Of a DNA stretch of 64,000 bases, positions 27,465 to 38,221 are shown piece after piece. The notes under the pieces were generated by a model. The model saw only the letters and a list, made by a program, of their open reading frames with translations. It ran no database searches and had not been told where the DNA came from. Made by a program: the position numbers and the translations under genes. Position 1 is the stretch's first letter, and every line of letters begins with the position of its first letter. Source of the stretch: Shouchella clausii. GTDB lineage: Bacteria > Bacillota > Bacilli > Bacillales > Bacillaceae_D. The stretch is from NCBI RefSeq assembly GCF_002250115.1, contig NZ_CP019985.1, forward strand, positions 2,232,001 through 2,296,000, given 5' to 3'.

Positions 27465-28388
27465 ATGGGACATTCTCATGATCACAGCCATTCTCATGGA
27501 GTGGGCCATAGCCACATTCACACGAACAATAAAAAAGTGCTATTGATTGCTTTTGTGCTTATTACCATGTTTATGGTTGTTGAAGTTATTGGCGGCTTCC
27601 TCACGAATAGCTTGGCACTTCTTGCTGATGCTGGTCATATGTTAAGCGATGCGGTTGCCTTAGGGCTTGCACTAGCAGCGTTCAAATATGGGGAACGGGC
27701 AGCGAGTAACTCAAAAACATACGGCTACAAGCGCTTTGAAATCTTGGCAGCATTTATGAACGGCCTAACATTAATTGGCATTTCCGGCTATATCATCTAT
27801 GAAGCAATAACACGCTTTGCCGAGCCACCAGAAGTGGCAAGTGTTGGTATGCTTGTTGTCGCTGTTTGCGGTTTGCTTATCAACATGATTGTCGCTTGGA
27901 TTCTTATGCGTGGTTCCGATGTGAAAGGAAACCTGAATATGCGTGGCGCATTTCTCCACGTTCTTGGTGATTTGCTCGGTTCTGTTGGTGCAATTGCCGC
28001 CGGCCTCCTCATGCTTTTTTTTGGCTGGACGATAGCGGACCCAATTGCTAGCCTGCTAGTGGCGGCGCTGATTTTAGTTAGCGGCTTCAGAGTGACGAGG
28101 GATTCAGTCCATGTGCTCATGGAAGGCAAACCGGCATCTGTTGATGTCGACGAGGTAAAAAACGAATTGCAATCATTGCCTGGCGTTTTAAGCATCCACG
28201 ACTTGCATACATGGTCGATCACGTCTGATTTTCCAGCATTGACGGCACATGTAGTCGTTGGGCATGGTATTGACCGCGACGACTTGTTGAAAACAGCCAA
28301 GCGCCTGCTCCATGATCGTTTCGGGATCCACCATACAACGCTTCAACTGGAAGGCGAAGAAAAGCAATGCAACCACTCGTGTAATTAA
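27465..28388 (+). CDS. czcD: Cation-diffusion-facilitator zinc exporter
   Basis: A 307-residue six-segment membrane antiporter that expels Zn2+ (also Co2+/Cd2+). The N-terminus is rich in His (GHSHDHSHSHGVGHSHIH). The active-site residues of CDF proteins are visible in LLADAGHMLSDA (TM2) and HVLGDLLGSVG (TM5: HxxxD), and the cytoplasmic domain ends with HDLHTWSITSDFPALTAHVVV. AGGAGGGG precedes the ATG. Co-transcribed with czrA. Confidence 0.95.
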   Translation: MGHSHDHSHSHGVGHSHIHTNNKKVLLIAFVLITMFMVVEVIGGFLTNSLALLADAGHMLSDAVALGLALAAFKYGERAASNSKTYGYKRFEILAAFMNGLTLIGISGYIIYEAITRFAEPPEVASVGMLVVAVCGLLINMIVAWILMRGSDVKGNLNMRGAFLHVLGDLLGSVGAIAAGLLMLFFGWTIADPIASLLVAALILVSGFRVTRDSVHVLMEGKPASVDVDEVKNELQSLPGVLSIHDLHTWSITSDFPALTAHVVVGHGIDRDDLLKTAKRLLHDRFGIHHTTLQLEGEEKQCNHSCN

Positions 28389-28470
28389 TACGAGGAAGGG
28401 AAGAATTCACGTACGAAATCTGCCAAAATGTAAAATTTGTTCGGATATTTATCTAAGCGCCCGCTATTTG

Positions 28471-28479
28471 TGTTACAAT
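28471..28479 (+). promoter_or_regulatory. Extended -10 promoter for folD
   Basis: TGTTACAAT gives an extended -10 element (TGn plus TACAAT) 25 bases before the riboswitch aptamer; no strong -35 is visible. Confidence 0.55.
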
Positions 28480-28503
28480 AGGAACGAATTAGAGGATGAA
28501 TCT

Positions 28504-28570
28504 GTATGTGACTGGCGCGAAGTGGATAACCACAAGGGAGCATACGGATCAAAGCCGTGCGCCTGGGCAA
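28504..28570 (+). ncRNA. ZTP (pfl) riboswitch upstream of folD
   Basis: The conserved pfl blocks are in order: GTGACTGGCG, GTGG-ATAA-CCAC hairpin, AGGGAGC, and GCCGTGCGCCTGGGCA. Stem P1 is GTATG (28504-28508) with CATAC (28541-28545). The ligand ZTP/ZMP signals 10-formyl-tetrahydrofolate shortage, and folD is a classic target. The 3' sequence up to the ribosome site (GGAAG..CTTCC) may form the expression platform. Confidence 0.9.
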
Positions 28571-28627
28571 AGGAAGAAAAGAGGAAGTCTTCCTTATATG
28601 TTCCGAATAAAGAAAGGATGGTTTTAG

Positions 28628-29467
28628 GTGGCAGAGCCTATGATTTTGGATGGAAATGAAGTTTCAAAACGAATAAAAGACAAACTGGCGTTACAAGTCG
28701 CAGCCTTAGAACAAAAAGGGGTACGCCCATGCCTCGCGACTATTCTTGTTGGCGATGATCCCGCTTCTGCAACGTATGTACGGATGAAAGGCAATGCCTG
28801 CAAACGCCTAGGAATTGAATCGAAAAAAATCGAGCTTCCTGAAGAGACAACGACGAAGGAATTGCTCGCCGTCATTCGCGAGTTAAACAACGACAGCAGC
28901 GTCCATGGGATTTTGCTGCAACATCCAGTCCCAAGCCAAATTGATGAACGCGCTGCATTTGATGAGATTGCGATCGAAAAAGATGTCGACGGCGTCACAA
29001 CGCTAGGCTTTGCCCAAAATGCGTTTGGTTTTGCCCATTATCCCTCTTGCACACCGGCTGCGATTCTCGCTATTCTTGACCACTACCAGTTGCCAATCGA
29101 AGGCAAACATGCTGTGGTCGTTGGCCGCAGCCCGATTCTTGGAAAACCTGTTTCGCAAATGTTGTTGAACCGCAATGCAACGGTGACCATTTGCCATTCA
29201 CGCACGGAAAACGTGAGTGACTTTGTCAAGAAGGCTGATATTGTTGTCGCAGCCGTCGGCAAGCCAGAATTTATTCAAGGAGAATGGATGAAAACAGGGG
29301 CTGTTGTCCTCGATGCTGGTTACAATAAAGGCAATATTGGGGACTGTGATTATGACGGATGCGCCCAACGCGCTTCAGCGATCACGCCTGTACCTGGCGG
29401 CGTAGGGCCTGTAACGATTTCTATGTTGCTAAAACATACGGTTGAAGCGGCTGAGCGATCTGTCTAA
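28628..29467 (+). CDS. folD: Methylene-THF dehydrogenase/cyclohydrolase
   Basis: A 279-residue bifunctional enzyme that turns 5,10-methylene-THF into 10-formyl-THF, feeding purine synthesis. Blocks: ILVGDDPASATYVRMKGNACKRLGI, GILLQHPVPSQID, DVDGVTTLGFAQN, CTPAAILAIL, VVGRSPILGKPVSQMLL and PVPGGVGPVTISMLLKHT. The catalytic Lys of the YVRMKGNACK region is present. Start GTG 28628 follows AAAGGATGG; ATG 28640 would lose four residues. It lies behind a ZTP riboswitch, so it should be switched on when one-carbon units run low. Confidence 0.95.
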   Translation: MAEPMILDGNEVSKRIKDKLALQVAALEQKGVRPCLATILVGDDPASATYVRMKGNACKRLGIESKKIELPEETTTKELLAVIRELNNDSSVHGILLQHPVPSQIDERAAFDEIAIEKDVDGVTTLGFAQNAFGFAHYPSCTPAAILAILDHYQLPIEGKHAVVVGRSPILGKPVSQMLLNRNATVTICHSRTENVSDFVKKADIVVAAVGKPEFIQGEWMKTGAVVLDAGYNKGNIGDCDYDGCAQRASAITPVPGGVGPVTISMLLKHTVEAAERSV

Positions 29468-29534
29468 CTTCATATAAACGGCAAACAGGCTCGAACTTGT
29501 ATGTCAGCTGATGTATCGATCATTTACACGAAAA

Positions 29535-29567
29535 GAACGCCCGTTGCGGAAAACGCAACGGGCGTTC
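29535..29567. terminator. Bidirectional terminator between folD and the SOD gene
   Basis: GAACGCCCGTTGCG, loop GAAAA, then its exact complement. On the minus strand it runs into TTCTTTT, 38 bases past the SOD stop. Confidence 0.88.
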
Positions 29568-29604
29568 AGACGATAGATAAAGTTCGAATGATGCCGCAAT
29601 TGCC

Positions 29605-30225
29605 CTACGGTGCCTCACTGACAACGATGCCACATGCAATCCGATCACCGGCATCGCCGGTAGCTTGTGTGTCTGCATCAGGGCCGCCTTCCTCTTCGCC
29701 TTCGGCTACATAGCGATCAGGAATGTGGCCAAAGTTGTCAGGATCGGCATGGACGATAACAGCCCGTTCATCTGCCAAATTAGTTGGAGTAAAGCGGTCG
29801 GTCGTAAATGATAAATTGGCGCTGCCATCTTCGCTTACATAGAGAGGTGGCATGTCGCCACTATGATCGCTATGCTGCCCGTCTTCATCATGGTAATGCC
29901 CACCTGCTGATTGAAAAGGCCCTTCGTTGTTATCCGCGTCACAGGCCGCTTCTTCATGGACGTGAAACCCGTGGTATCCCGGAGGAAGCCCATCGACAGT
30001 CACATCGACCCTTGTTTTATTTTCACCTTGTTCAAAAAAAGAAACATCGCCAACACGGCTTCCTTGCTCATCGTTTAATTCAGCAAAGGCATCGGCTTGT
30101 TCTTGCTCGCCATTGTCAGGAGCGATGCCACTGTCCCCTTCTTCTGGCAAGTCAATTTGGTCATTTCCGCACGCCACCAGCATTCCTGCTGCTGCGCATA
30201 CCCCTAATGCTTTGCGGAACTGCAT
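29605..30225 (-). CDS. sodC: Cu/Zn superoxide dismutase-family lipoprotein
   Basis: A 206-residue exported protein (lipobox LVAC, C19), equivalent to YojM of B. subtilis. All metal ligands are present: H88 and H90 (HGFHVHEE), bridging H110 (SAGGHYH), zinc H118, H121, D124 (QHSDHSGD) and copper H159 (VIVHAD); C95 and C198 can form the disulfide. The mature N-terminus is very acidic, as expected for an alkaliphile surface protein. So it is likely an active superoxide dismutase outside the membrane. AAGGAGGGGGA precedes the ATG. Confidence 0.93.
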   Translation of the reverse strand: MQFRKALGVCAAAGMLVACGNDQIDLPEEGDSGIAPDNGEQEQADAFAELNDEQGSRVGDVSFFEQGENKTRVDVTVDGLPPGYHGFHVHEEAACDADNNEGPFQSAGGHYHDEDGQHSDHSGDMPPLYVSEDGSANLSFTTDRFTPTNLADERAVIVHADPDNFGHIPDRYVAEGEEEGGPDADTQATGDAGDRIACGIVVSEAP

Positions 30226-30312
30226 GTTCTAGTCCCCCTCCTTGGAATGTTCATGTGCTACAGGACTATATCACAAATCCCTCTCTTTAAAACGTCGAAA
30301 ACAAAAATAAGA

Positions 30313-31278
30313 TTAGCCACTAGCGGTATGGGCTTTTAAGGCTTGTTTGGCAATCATCCAAACGTGTTCTTTTAGATCGGTCGGGGCGATAATTTTCACC
30401 TTGTTTCCGAAGCCAACTATATAGGCAGCTGCCTCCTCTTTTGTATCGAAAGACAGTCTAGCAGTTAGCCAGCCGTCTTCGCCTGACTCATAGAGGTCGA
30501 GCACACGGACATAACGACCTGAACTGTGCAACATATCTTTTTGTTCATAGGTAACGAGAAGGTCAATTTCATAGGAAGGCAGTGTGCGAATAAACGCATT
30601 TTTGGAGTCATGCCAGTAACGGGCCAAATCGAAGCTTTCTGGCCGTTCAAACCGCTTTGGCAAAAGCTGCGCTGAACGAATCCGCGACGCCCTAAATGTT
30701 TTCAGTTCTTGTTGTTCGGCTGCAATTAAGTACCAAGTACTGCCTTTGGCGACGAGCCCTAGAGGCTCTACTTCACGCTCTGTCGCAGCAGAACCGTATT
30801 TTTCATAAGAGATGGACAGGGCGCGCTGTTCCCACAGCCCTTGGTTAAGCAAGCTGAAGGCCTCGACGGTTTCTTTTTTGCCACGCCAAGTACTAGCGTC
30901 AATGTAGATGCGGTTTTGTGCGTCGGCAAAGTCAACAGAGGCGGCAGAAGATAGAGAAGCCAGCAGTTTTTCGCGCGCTTCCTGCCAGTTTTTTGTGTAG
31001 CCTAAGTCGCCAAGCAAGTCGATTGGCGGGGAAAGAAACAGCGTTCTAACTTCCTCATTTGTTAGGCCAGTCAACTGTGTTCTGTAACCATCTAGAAGCT
31101 TCCAGCCTCCCATTTTTCCACGCTCGGCATATACAGGAATGCCTGCACTGCTTAACGCATCCATATCGCGGTGGATCGTCCGCTCTGAAACGCCAAGTTC
31201 CTCAGCTAATGCCTTTGTCGACATGATTTTTCGGTTTTGCAATAACAATACGATTGACAAGAGTCTTTCAGCTCTCAT
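30313..31278 (-). CDS. WYL-domain (YafY/DeoR-type) transcriptional regulator
   Basis: About 321 residues. N-terminal helix-turn-helix MRAERLLSIVLLLQNRK and LAEELGVSERTIHRDMDALSSAGIPVYAERGKMGGWKL; then a WYL ligand-sensing domain (GLVAKGSTWYLIAAEQQELKTFRASRI). I chose ATG 31278, which gives the family's usual MxAERLL start. It is divergent from an SDR oxidoreductase gene, with a palindrome between them. Effector unknown. Confidence 0.87.
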   Translation of the reverse strand: MRAERLLSIVLLLQNRKIMSTKALAEELGVSERTIHRDMDALSSAGIPVYAERGKMGGWKLLDGYRTQLTGLTNEEVRTLFLSPPIDLLGDLGYTKNWQEAREKLLASLSSAASVDFADAQNRIYIDASTWRGKKETVEAFSLLNQGLWEQRALSISYEKYGSAATEREVEPLGLVAKGSTWYLIAAEQQELKTFRASRIRSAQLLPKRFERPESFDLARYWHDSKNAFIRTLPSYEIDLLVTYEQKDMLHSSGRYVRVLDLYESGEDGWLTARLSFDTKEEAAAYIVGFGNKVKIIAPTDLKEHVWMIAKQALKAHTASG

Positions 31279-31309
31279 TTCAACCACGCCTTTTTCTATT
31301 TTTTATATA

Positions 31310-31324
31310 TGACATTAGGTGTCA
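31310..31324. promoter_or_regulatory. Candidate operator between WYL regulator and SDR gene
   Basis: TGACA-N5-TGTCA, 15 bases, lies 32 bases from the regulator start and 48 from the SDR start. Likely the regulator's own site; inference. Confidence 0.5.
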
Positions 31325-31371
31325 ACTTTAGGGGATATAGTAAACATACGTGAGGAAGGAGGAATATGCAA

Positions 31372-32283
31372 ATGAATGCTTTAGCAAACAAAGTGGCACT
31401 CGTAGCTGGCGGTACGCGGGGAGCAGGGCGCGGGATTGCCGTTGAGCTTGGCGCAGCCGGTGCAATTGTTTACGTGACTGGCCGGACAACACGAACAGAA
31501 ACATCGGAATACAACCGGCCTGAGACGATTGAAGAAACAGCTGAACTAGTAACAAAAGCTGGTGGCATAGGGATTGCTGTCCAAACCGATCACTTGGTAC
31601 CAGAGCAAGTGGAAGCGTTAGCGAACAAAATCAAGTCAGACCACGGCAAATTAGATATTCTTGTGAATGATATTTGGGGTGGGGAGTTACTGACGGAATG
31701 GCATGTTCCCATTTGGGAGCTGTCGCTTGAAAAAGGCTTTCGCCTGTTGCGGCTGGCCATTGATACTCATTTAATCACAAACCATTATTTGCTGCCGTTG
31801 TTAATTGAGCAAAAGGGCGGGCTTGTGGTCGAAGTAACAGACGGAACGAAAGCCTACAACGATAATCATTACCGCCTTTCGATGTTTTATGACTTGGCCA
31901 AAAGTTCCATTATCCGCATAGCTGAGGGTCTTGCACACGAGCTTGCTCCGCACCATTGTACGGCTGTATCGCTCACTCCAGGATGGCTCCGTTCAGAAAT
32001 GATGCTTGAGCTGTTTGGCGTGACGGAAGAAACGTGGCGCGACGGCATGAAAACAGATCCTCATTTCGCCATTTCAGAAACACCCCGTTTTATCGGCAGG
32101 GCGATCACGGCCCTCGCTGCTGATGGAGACAGGCACCGTTGGAATGGCCAATCGCTTTCAAGTGAGGAATTAGCAAAAGTCTATCACTTTACCGACGTCG
32201 ATGGCTCACAGCCAGATTGTTTTCGCTATTTGCTCGAAGTCCAAGAAGCTGGAAAGCCAGCAGATGTGAGCGGTTATCGTTAA
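31372..32283 (+). CDS. Short-chain dehydrogenase/reductase
   Basis: About 303 residues of the SDR family. Nucleotide-binding motif LVAGGTRGAGRGIAVELG near the N-terminus; LDILVNDIWGG replaces the usual NNAG; the catalytic pair is Y and K in FYDLAKSS. The C-terminal half (LTPGWLRSEMMLELFGVTEETW) resembles a branch often annotated only as SDR oxidoreductase. AAGGAGG serves ATG 31372 at nine bases; ATG 31366 is too close. Substrate unknown. Expression probably answers the divergent WYL regulator. Confidence 0.85.
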   Translation: MNALANKVALVAGGTRGAGRGIAVELGAAGAIVYVTGRTTRTETSEYNRPETIEETAELVTKAGGIGIAVQTDHLVPEQVEALANKIKSDHGKLDILVNDIWGGELLTEWHVPIWELSLEKGFRLLRLAIDTHLITNHYLLPLLIEQKGGLVVEVTDGTKAYNDNHYRLSMFYDLAKSSIIRIAEGLAHELAPHHCTAVSLTPGWLRSEMMLELFGVTEETWRDGMKTDPHFAISETPRFIGRAITALAADGDRHRWNGQSLSSEELAKVYHFTDVDGSQPDCFRYLLEVQEAGKPADVSGYR

Positions 32284-32355
32284 CCGTTTCATGGAAGCAA
32301 AGTTGTCCAGCGTTGCCGTTAGAGTGGACATTGGGTAAACTTAGGTATAAGCGGA

Positions 32356-32384
32356 TTGACTTTTACGATTGTTTTCAATATAAT
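32356..32384 (+). promoter_or_regulatory. Sigma-A promoter of the ileS T-box transcript
   Basis: TTGACT, 17-base spacer, TATAAT: nearly consensus, about 25 bases before the T-box leader. Confidence 0.88.
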
Positions 32385-32409
32385 CAAAAGCAATTTCATA
32401 CAAAATTCA

Positions 32410-32668
32410 ATGACGAGAACGAGTAGTGATGGGTCCCTTATCTCCAGAGAGTTGGCGTTTGCTGAGAGCCAATGGTAAGGCCATGATGAAAATCCTCTCC
32501 GAGAAGCAAAGCTGAACATGTTTTTAAGCTTTGACGGCATTCAACCGATATCCTGGACGCGTATGATGGTACGTAGTGAATCGATTTTAGCGATGTTTTT
32601 GCATGGCTTGTATGAGTGTATAATAATGGTATACAACTCGGTCCTACGTCAGGACCGAGTTTTTTTAT
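32410..32668 (+). ncRNA. Ile-specific T-box leader with terminator
   Basis: Stem I begins with GACGAGAACGAGTAGT and contains AGAGAGTTGGCG and GCTGAGAGCC. The specifier loop GATGAAAATCC presents AUC, an isoleucine codon. The T-box bulge UGGU (32567-32570) is complementary to the ACCA end expected for tRNA-Ile. CGTAG (32572-32576) and TGA (32564-32566) can pair with CTACG and TCA (32644-32651) as the antiterminator, which would break the terminator ACTCGGTCC-loop-GGACCGAGT plus T run. The antiterminator loop is unusually long, about 65 bases. Confidence 0.88.
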
Positions 32669-32691
32669 TTTAAAAAAGAGGTGAGAACGGT

Positions 32692-35600
32692 ATGAAGGAA
32701 AAGGTGGTTGAACAGGAACGACGGCTACGAAAGCGATGGACAAAAGAGGGAACATTCCAGAAATCAGTGGCTAACCGCGAAGGCCACAAAACATTTGTCT
32801 TTTATGAAGGGCCGCCAACTGCAAATGGACTGCCACACGCTGGCCATGCATTAGGGAGGACAGTTAAGGACTTCATTGCTCGTTATAAAACGATGCGAGG
32901 TTATCAAGTGTTGCGGAAAGCTGGCTGGGATACACATGGGTTGCCAGTAGAATTGGAAGTGGAAAAACAATTGAACATTCGCGGCAAAGAGGAGATTGAA
33001 GCTTATGGAGTAGAAAACTTTATTCGCAAATGCAAGGAGAGCGTGTTTTCATATGAGCGCGAGTGGCGCCAATTTACGGAAGCCCTTGGCTACTGGGTGG
33101 ACATGGATAACCCTTATATTACGTTAACAGATGACTATATCGAGTCCGTTTGGCATATTTTAGCCGCCATCCATAAAAAAGGGCTGTTGTACAAAGGCCA
33201 CCGGGTTGTTCCCTATTGCCCCCATTGTGAGACGTCGCTTAGCTCTCATGAAGTCGCTCAAGGGTATAAACAAGTAATGGACTTATCGGCAACAGTCAAG
33301 TTTCCAATAAAGGGCAGAGAAAATCACTATTTGCTTGGTTGGACAACAACGCCGTGGACACTACCAGGAAATGTCGCAATTGCCGTTCATCCAGAACGAG
33401 AGTATGTGCAAGCAAGACAAGGGAACGACGTGTATATCGTTGCCGCAGCACGTGCAAAGACCGTACTTGGCAATCATTTTGATGTACAGAGACGCTTATT
33501 AGGAGAAGAACTTGTTGGAACTGCCTATGAAGCGCCCTTTGCTGAAACGGAAATTGAGAAAGGCCATCAAGTCATTGCCGCAAGTTTTGTGACAGAAGAG
33601 AGCGGAACAGGCTTAGTCCATATTGCCCCTGGTTACGGCGAGGAAGATTACAATGCCGTTTTGGAAAATGGCCTTGACTTTTTTCATGTCGTCGATGAAA
33701 AAGGACGATATAAACAAGAATTTGGGCCGCTGGCAGGCCAGTTCGTAAAAGACGCAGACGTAGACATCATTAAAATGCTGGCCGCGAAGGGACGGTTGTA
33801 TGCAAAAGAAAAATATGAGCACAGTTATCCCCACTGTTGGCGTTGTGACAGTCCGTTGCTCTATTACGCGATGGAAGGGTGGTTTATCCGCACAACGGCT
33901 GTAAAAGAACAAATGCAAGCTAATAACCAAGGAGTGGAGTGGTATCCTGGCCATATAAAAGATGGGCGCTTTGGCCATTTCCTAGAGAACATGGTCGATT
34001 GGAACATCGGCCGGAATCGCTTTTGGGGCACACCATTAAATGTGTGGGTTTGCCAAACGTGCGGCCACGAAAAAGCGCCTGGCTCACTACAAGAGCTGCG
34101 TCAATGGGCTATTACAGAGATAGGAGAAGGGTTTGAACTCCATAAACCATATGTCGATGATGTTCAATTCGCTTGTCCTTGTGGGGGACAAATGGAACGG
34201 ACAAAAGAAGTGATCGATGTGTGGTTTGATAGTGGGGCGATGCCATTTGCCCAGTACCACTATCCTTTTGAGAATCAAGCTTCCTATCACAAGCAGTATC
34301 CAGCTGATGTGGTGATTGAAGGTGTAGATCAAACACGGGGCTGGTTTTACAGTCTTCTCGCTGTTTCAACTCTTTACAAAGGCGTTGCTCCGTACAAGCG
34401 AGTGTTGTCATTAGGTCATATTTTAGATGAACATGGGCAGAAGATGTCGAAAAGCAAAGGCAATGTTCTTCATCCTCTTGAGTTAATTGAGGAATATGGT
34501 GCAGATGCGTTACGCTGGGCTTTGCTTGCTGATAGCGCGCCATGGCACAACAAACGATTTTCGAAGCAGACTGTTAGCCAAGCTAAATCGAAAGTAATCG
34601 ATACGCTGCGTCATGCACACGCTTTTTTCAACTTGTATGCAGAAATAGACGGTTTTGACCCTGAAAAACATTGGCGAAAGGCGGAGTCGTTGCTTGATTG
34701 TTGGATTCTATCTAGGCTGCATTCGCTCATAAAAGAAGTGACCTTCAGTTTAGAGGCCTATGATTTGACAAAAGGGGCGCGTTTAACGGCAACTTTCCTT
34801 GATGAAATGAGCAACTGGTATATCCGTCGAACGCGCCAGCGGTTTTGGGCAAGCGGAATGAATGAAGACAAAAAGGCAGCTTACTCTACTTTGTATCGTG
34901 TGCTTACAAAAACAGCGCAACTTATTGCCCCTTATGCCCCTTTTGTAGCAGATGAGGTATACAGCCAGTTGAAAGGGGACAGCGTCCATTTATCGGACTA
35001 CCCGCAAGCTGACGATTCGCTAATCGATCAAGAGATGGAAGATGAAATGGCACTGGTGTTGCAAATTGTTGAAAGAGCCCGTTTTGCCCGCAATAAAGCA
35101 GCATTAAAAACAAAGCAGCCGCTACAAACACTGGTCGTAATGGAAACGTCTGTATCCGTGTCACGCAAACTAGAGAAGTATGTGTCCATCATTCAACAAG
35201 AAACAAACGTAAAAGAAGTGGTCTTTCATAAACAGACGAGCGGCTTGGTGTCGATCCATTTGAACTTGAACTTTGCTGTGGCTGGACCGAAATTTGGCAA
35301 GAACGTTGCCTTCGTGAAACAGCAACTTGATCGGTTAACAGACGCTGAAAAGGCAAGTTTTCTAGAAAAAGGAGAATGTCGTTTACAAGATGGGACGCTG
35401 CTAGAGCATGAAGATGTTCACATTGAAAGGCGGGCGCAAGAAGGCTATGTATTGGCTGAAGAAAACGGTTTTACTGTGTTGCTTGATATAAGGATGACCA
35501 CTGAATTATTAGAAGAAGGATTTGTCCGCGAACTGGTGCGCGCCGTGCAAGCATACCGTAAGGAGTTAGGCTTATCTGTGAATCAACGTATCGGTTTGTA

Positions 35601-35757
35601 TTTAGACGTTCAGCCACCTGAACAAGTAATATTAGAAAAGTTCAAATGTTTGCTCTATAAAAATATGGTGTTGCGACATGTTTATTTTGAGAGCAAGGTA
35701 GGGATGAAACTGTTAGACGTGGAAGGCAGGCCGATTGGGTTGTATATTGGAAGCTAA
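32692..35757 (+). CDS. ileS: Isoleucyl-tRNA synthetase, eukaryote-like (type 2)
   Basis: A 1,021-residue class I synthetase that charges tRNA-Ile. HIGH motif HAGH at 49-52, KMSKS at 584-588, an editing CP1 domain with [14 protein letters not shown], and CPCG/CQTCG zinc-type cysteines. The N-terminal wording ([33 protein letters not shown]) and the longer C-terminus place it with the IleS2 class, known to be poorly inhibited by mupirocin. A usual bacterial IleS1 is expected elsewhere. GAGGTGA precedes the ATG. An Ile T-box controls it. Confidence 0.93.
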   Translation: MKEKVVEQERRLRKRWTKEGTFQKSVANREGHKTFVFYEGPPTANGLPHAGHALGRTVKDFIARYKTMRGYQVLRKAGWDTHGLPVELEVEKQLNIRGKEEIEAYGVENFIRKCKESVFSYEREWRQFTEALGYWVDMDNPYITLTDDYIESVWHILAAIHKKGLLYKGHRVVPYCPHCETSLSSHEVAQGYKQVMDLSATVKFPIKGRENHYLLGWTTTPWTLPGNVAIAVHPEREYVQARQGNDVYIVAAARAKTVLGNHFDVQRRLLGEELVGTAYEAPFAETEIEKGHQVIAASFVTEESGTGLVHIAPGYGEEDYNAVLENGLDFFHVVDEKGRYKQEFGPLAGQFVKDADVDIIKMLAAKGRLYAKEKYEHSYPHCWRCDSPLLYYAMEGWFIRTTAVKEQMQANNQGVEWYPGHIKDGRFGHFLENMVDWNIGRNRFWGTPLNVWVCQTCGHEKAPGSLQELRQWAITEIGEGFELHKPYVDDVQFACPCGGQMERTKEVIDVWFDSGAMPFAQYHYPFENQASYHKQYPADVVIEGVDQTRGWFYSLLAVSTLYKGVAPYKRVLSLGHILDEHGQKMSKSKGNVLHPLELIEEYGADALRWALLADSAPWHNKRFSKQTVSQAKSKVIDTLRHAHAFFNLYAEIDGFDPEKHWRKAESLLDCWILSRLHSLIKEVTFSLEAYDLTKGARLTATFLDEMSNWYIRRTRQRFWASGMNEDKKAAYSTLYRVLTKTAQLIAPYAPFVADEVYSQLKGDSVHLSDYPQADDSLIDQEMEDEMALVLQIVERARFARNKAALKTKQPLQTLVVMETSVSVSRKLEKYVSIIQQETNVKEVVFHKQTSGLVSIHLNLNFAVAGPKFGKNVAFVKQQLDRLTDAEKASFLEKGECRLQDGTLLEHEDVHIERRAQEGYVLAEENGFTVLLDIRMTTELLEEGFVRELVRAVQAYRKELGLSVNQRIGLYLDVQPPEQVILEKFKCLLYKNMVLRHVYFESKVGMKLLDVEGRPIGLYIGS

Positions 35758-35761
35758 AAAA

Positions 35762-35788
35762 CAGCACATGCATCGATTGCATGTGCTG
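35762..35788. terminator. Bidirectional terminator between ileS and glpK
   Basis: CAGCACATGCA, 5-base loop, TGCATGTGCTG. The minus strand continues with TTTTTT, so it is strongest for glpK. Confidence 0.85.
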
Positions 35789-35804
35789 GGTATCTCTTTT
35801 CACA

Positions 35805-37319
<1,515 letters not shown>

Positions 37320-38024
37320 TTAGAAAATAAGGGTATAAAGAACAGCGCCAACAATACCGCCAACAATTGGCCCGAGAATCGGCACCCATGCATAAGCCCA
37401 ATCGGATGGCCCTTTTTTGTTAATTGGCAATAAAGCATGGGCAAGGCGTGGCCCTAGGTCACGTGCTGGGTTAATGGCATAACCAGTCGTGCCCCCGAGG
37501 GAAAGGCCAATCGCAATGATGAGCAAGCCAACGACAATTGGATTCAATCCTTCACTGAATGTATTGGCGCCAATAGCCAATAACCCGAATACCAATACAG
37601 CAGTGCCAATTAATTCGCTTAAGAAATTGGCTGGAAGGTGGCGAATTGCCGGACCAGTTGCAAATACGCCCAGTTTGACTCCTGCATCTTCCGTTGCCTT
37701 CCAGTGTGGATAATAATGAAGAAAGACAATGACAGCACCAAGAAAAGCTCCGGCCAACTGTCCGATTATATAGCCGGGAACTTGCGCCCAAGGAAACTGT
37801 CCGATGGTAGCAAATCCAAGCGTGACAGCAGGGTTCAAATGGGCGTCACTCACAGTGCCGGCCACATAAACGCCAAGCGCTACTGCAAAGCCCCAGCCTA
37901 CCGAAATCGCAATCCAGCCTGCCCCTTCTCCTTTTGATTGTTTTAGCGTCACACCGGCGACAACGCCAGCGCCAAAAATGATAAGAACCATAGTGCCGAT
38001 AAGCTCCGCCATGATTTCTGCCAT
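37320..38024 (-). CDS. glpF: Glycerol uptake facilitator
   Basis: A 234-residue aquaglyceroporin. Both pore NPA boxes are present (HLNPAVTLGFA and INPARDLGPRLAHA), with six membrane segments. I moved the start to ATG 38024 (GAAGGAGGTACG upstream), removing 22 residues of the longer frame. Eighteen bases separate it from glpK. Its leader carries a GlpP-type attenuator and its promoter overlaps a cre. Confidence 0.95.
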   Translation of the reverse strand: MAEIMAELIGTMVLIIFGAGVVAGVTLKQSKGEGAGWIAISVGWGFAVALGVYVAGTVSDAHLNPAVTLGFATIGQFPWAQVPGYIIGQLAGAFLGAVIVFLHYYPHWKATEDAGVKLGVFATGPAIRHLPANFLSELIGTAVLVFGLLAIGANTFSEGLNPIVVGLLIIAIGLSLGGTTGYAINPARDLGPRLAHALLPINKKGPSDWAYAWVPILGPIVGGIVGAVLYTLIF

Positions 38025-38098
38025 TTTTCGTACCTCCTTCATGATGTCAAGCCGAAAGTCAAATTGGAAGAAAGGAAAGTGTCTTTGCATAAAAAAGA

Positions 38099-38143
38099 GC
38101 AGCCTTAATCACAGGGTCGCGCAGGACGCTGTTATAAGGCTGC
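38099..38143 (-). promoter_or_regulatory. Attenuator in the glpFK leader (GlpP-type)
   Basis: On the minus strand GCAGCCTTA pairs with TAAGGCTGC over a 27-base loop and runs into TCTTTTTT. It lies between the promoter and glpF. In Bacillus GlpP with glycerol-3-phosphate reads through such a hairpin; the same role is inferred here. Confidence 0.75.
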
Positions 38144-38184
38144 CTCTCATTTGCTCATCAGCTCTCACTTTAACTTGTCCCCGC

Positions 38185-38221
38185 ATTATATCCTGTTTTA
38201 ACAAATTTGTAAACGGATACA
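38185..38221 (-). promoter_or_regulatory. glpFK promoter overlapped by a cre
   Basis: Minus strand: TTTACA, 17 bases, TATAAT. A plus-strand match TTGTAAACGGATACA (38207-38221) fits the cre consensus WTGNAANCGNWNNCA and covers the -35, so CcpA would repress by blocking polymerase. Confidence 0.82.

Noticed and set aside
27797-28300. 167-codon minus-strand ORF opposite czcD
   Set aside because: Antisense shadow of a clear transporter gene.
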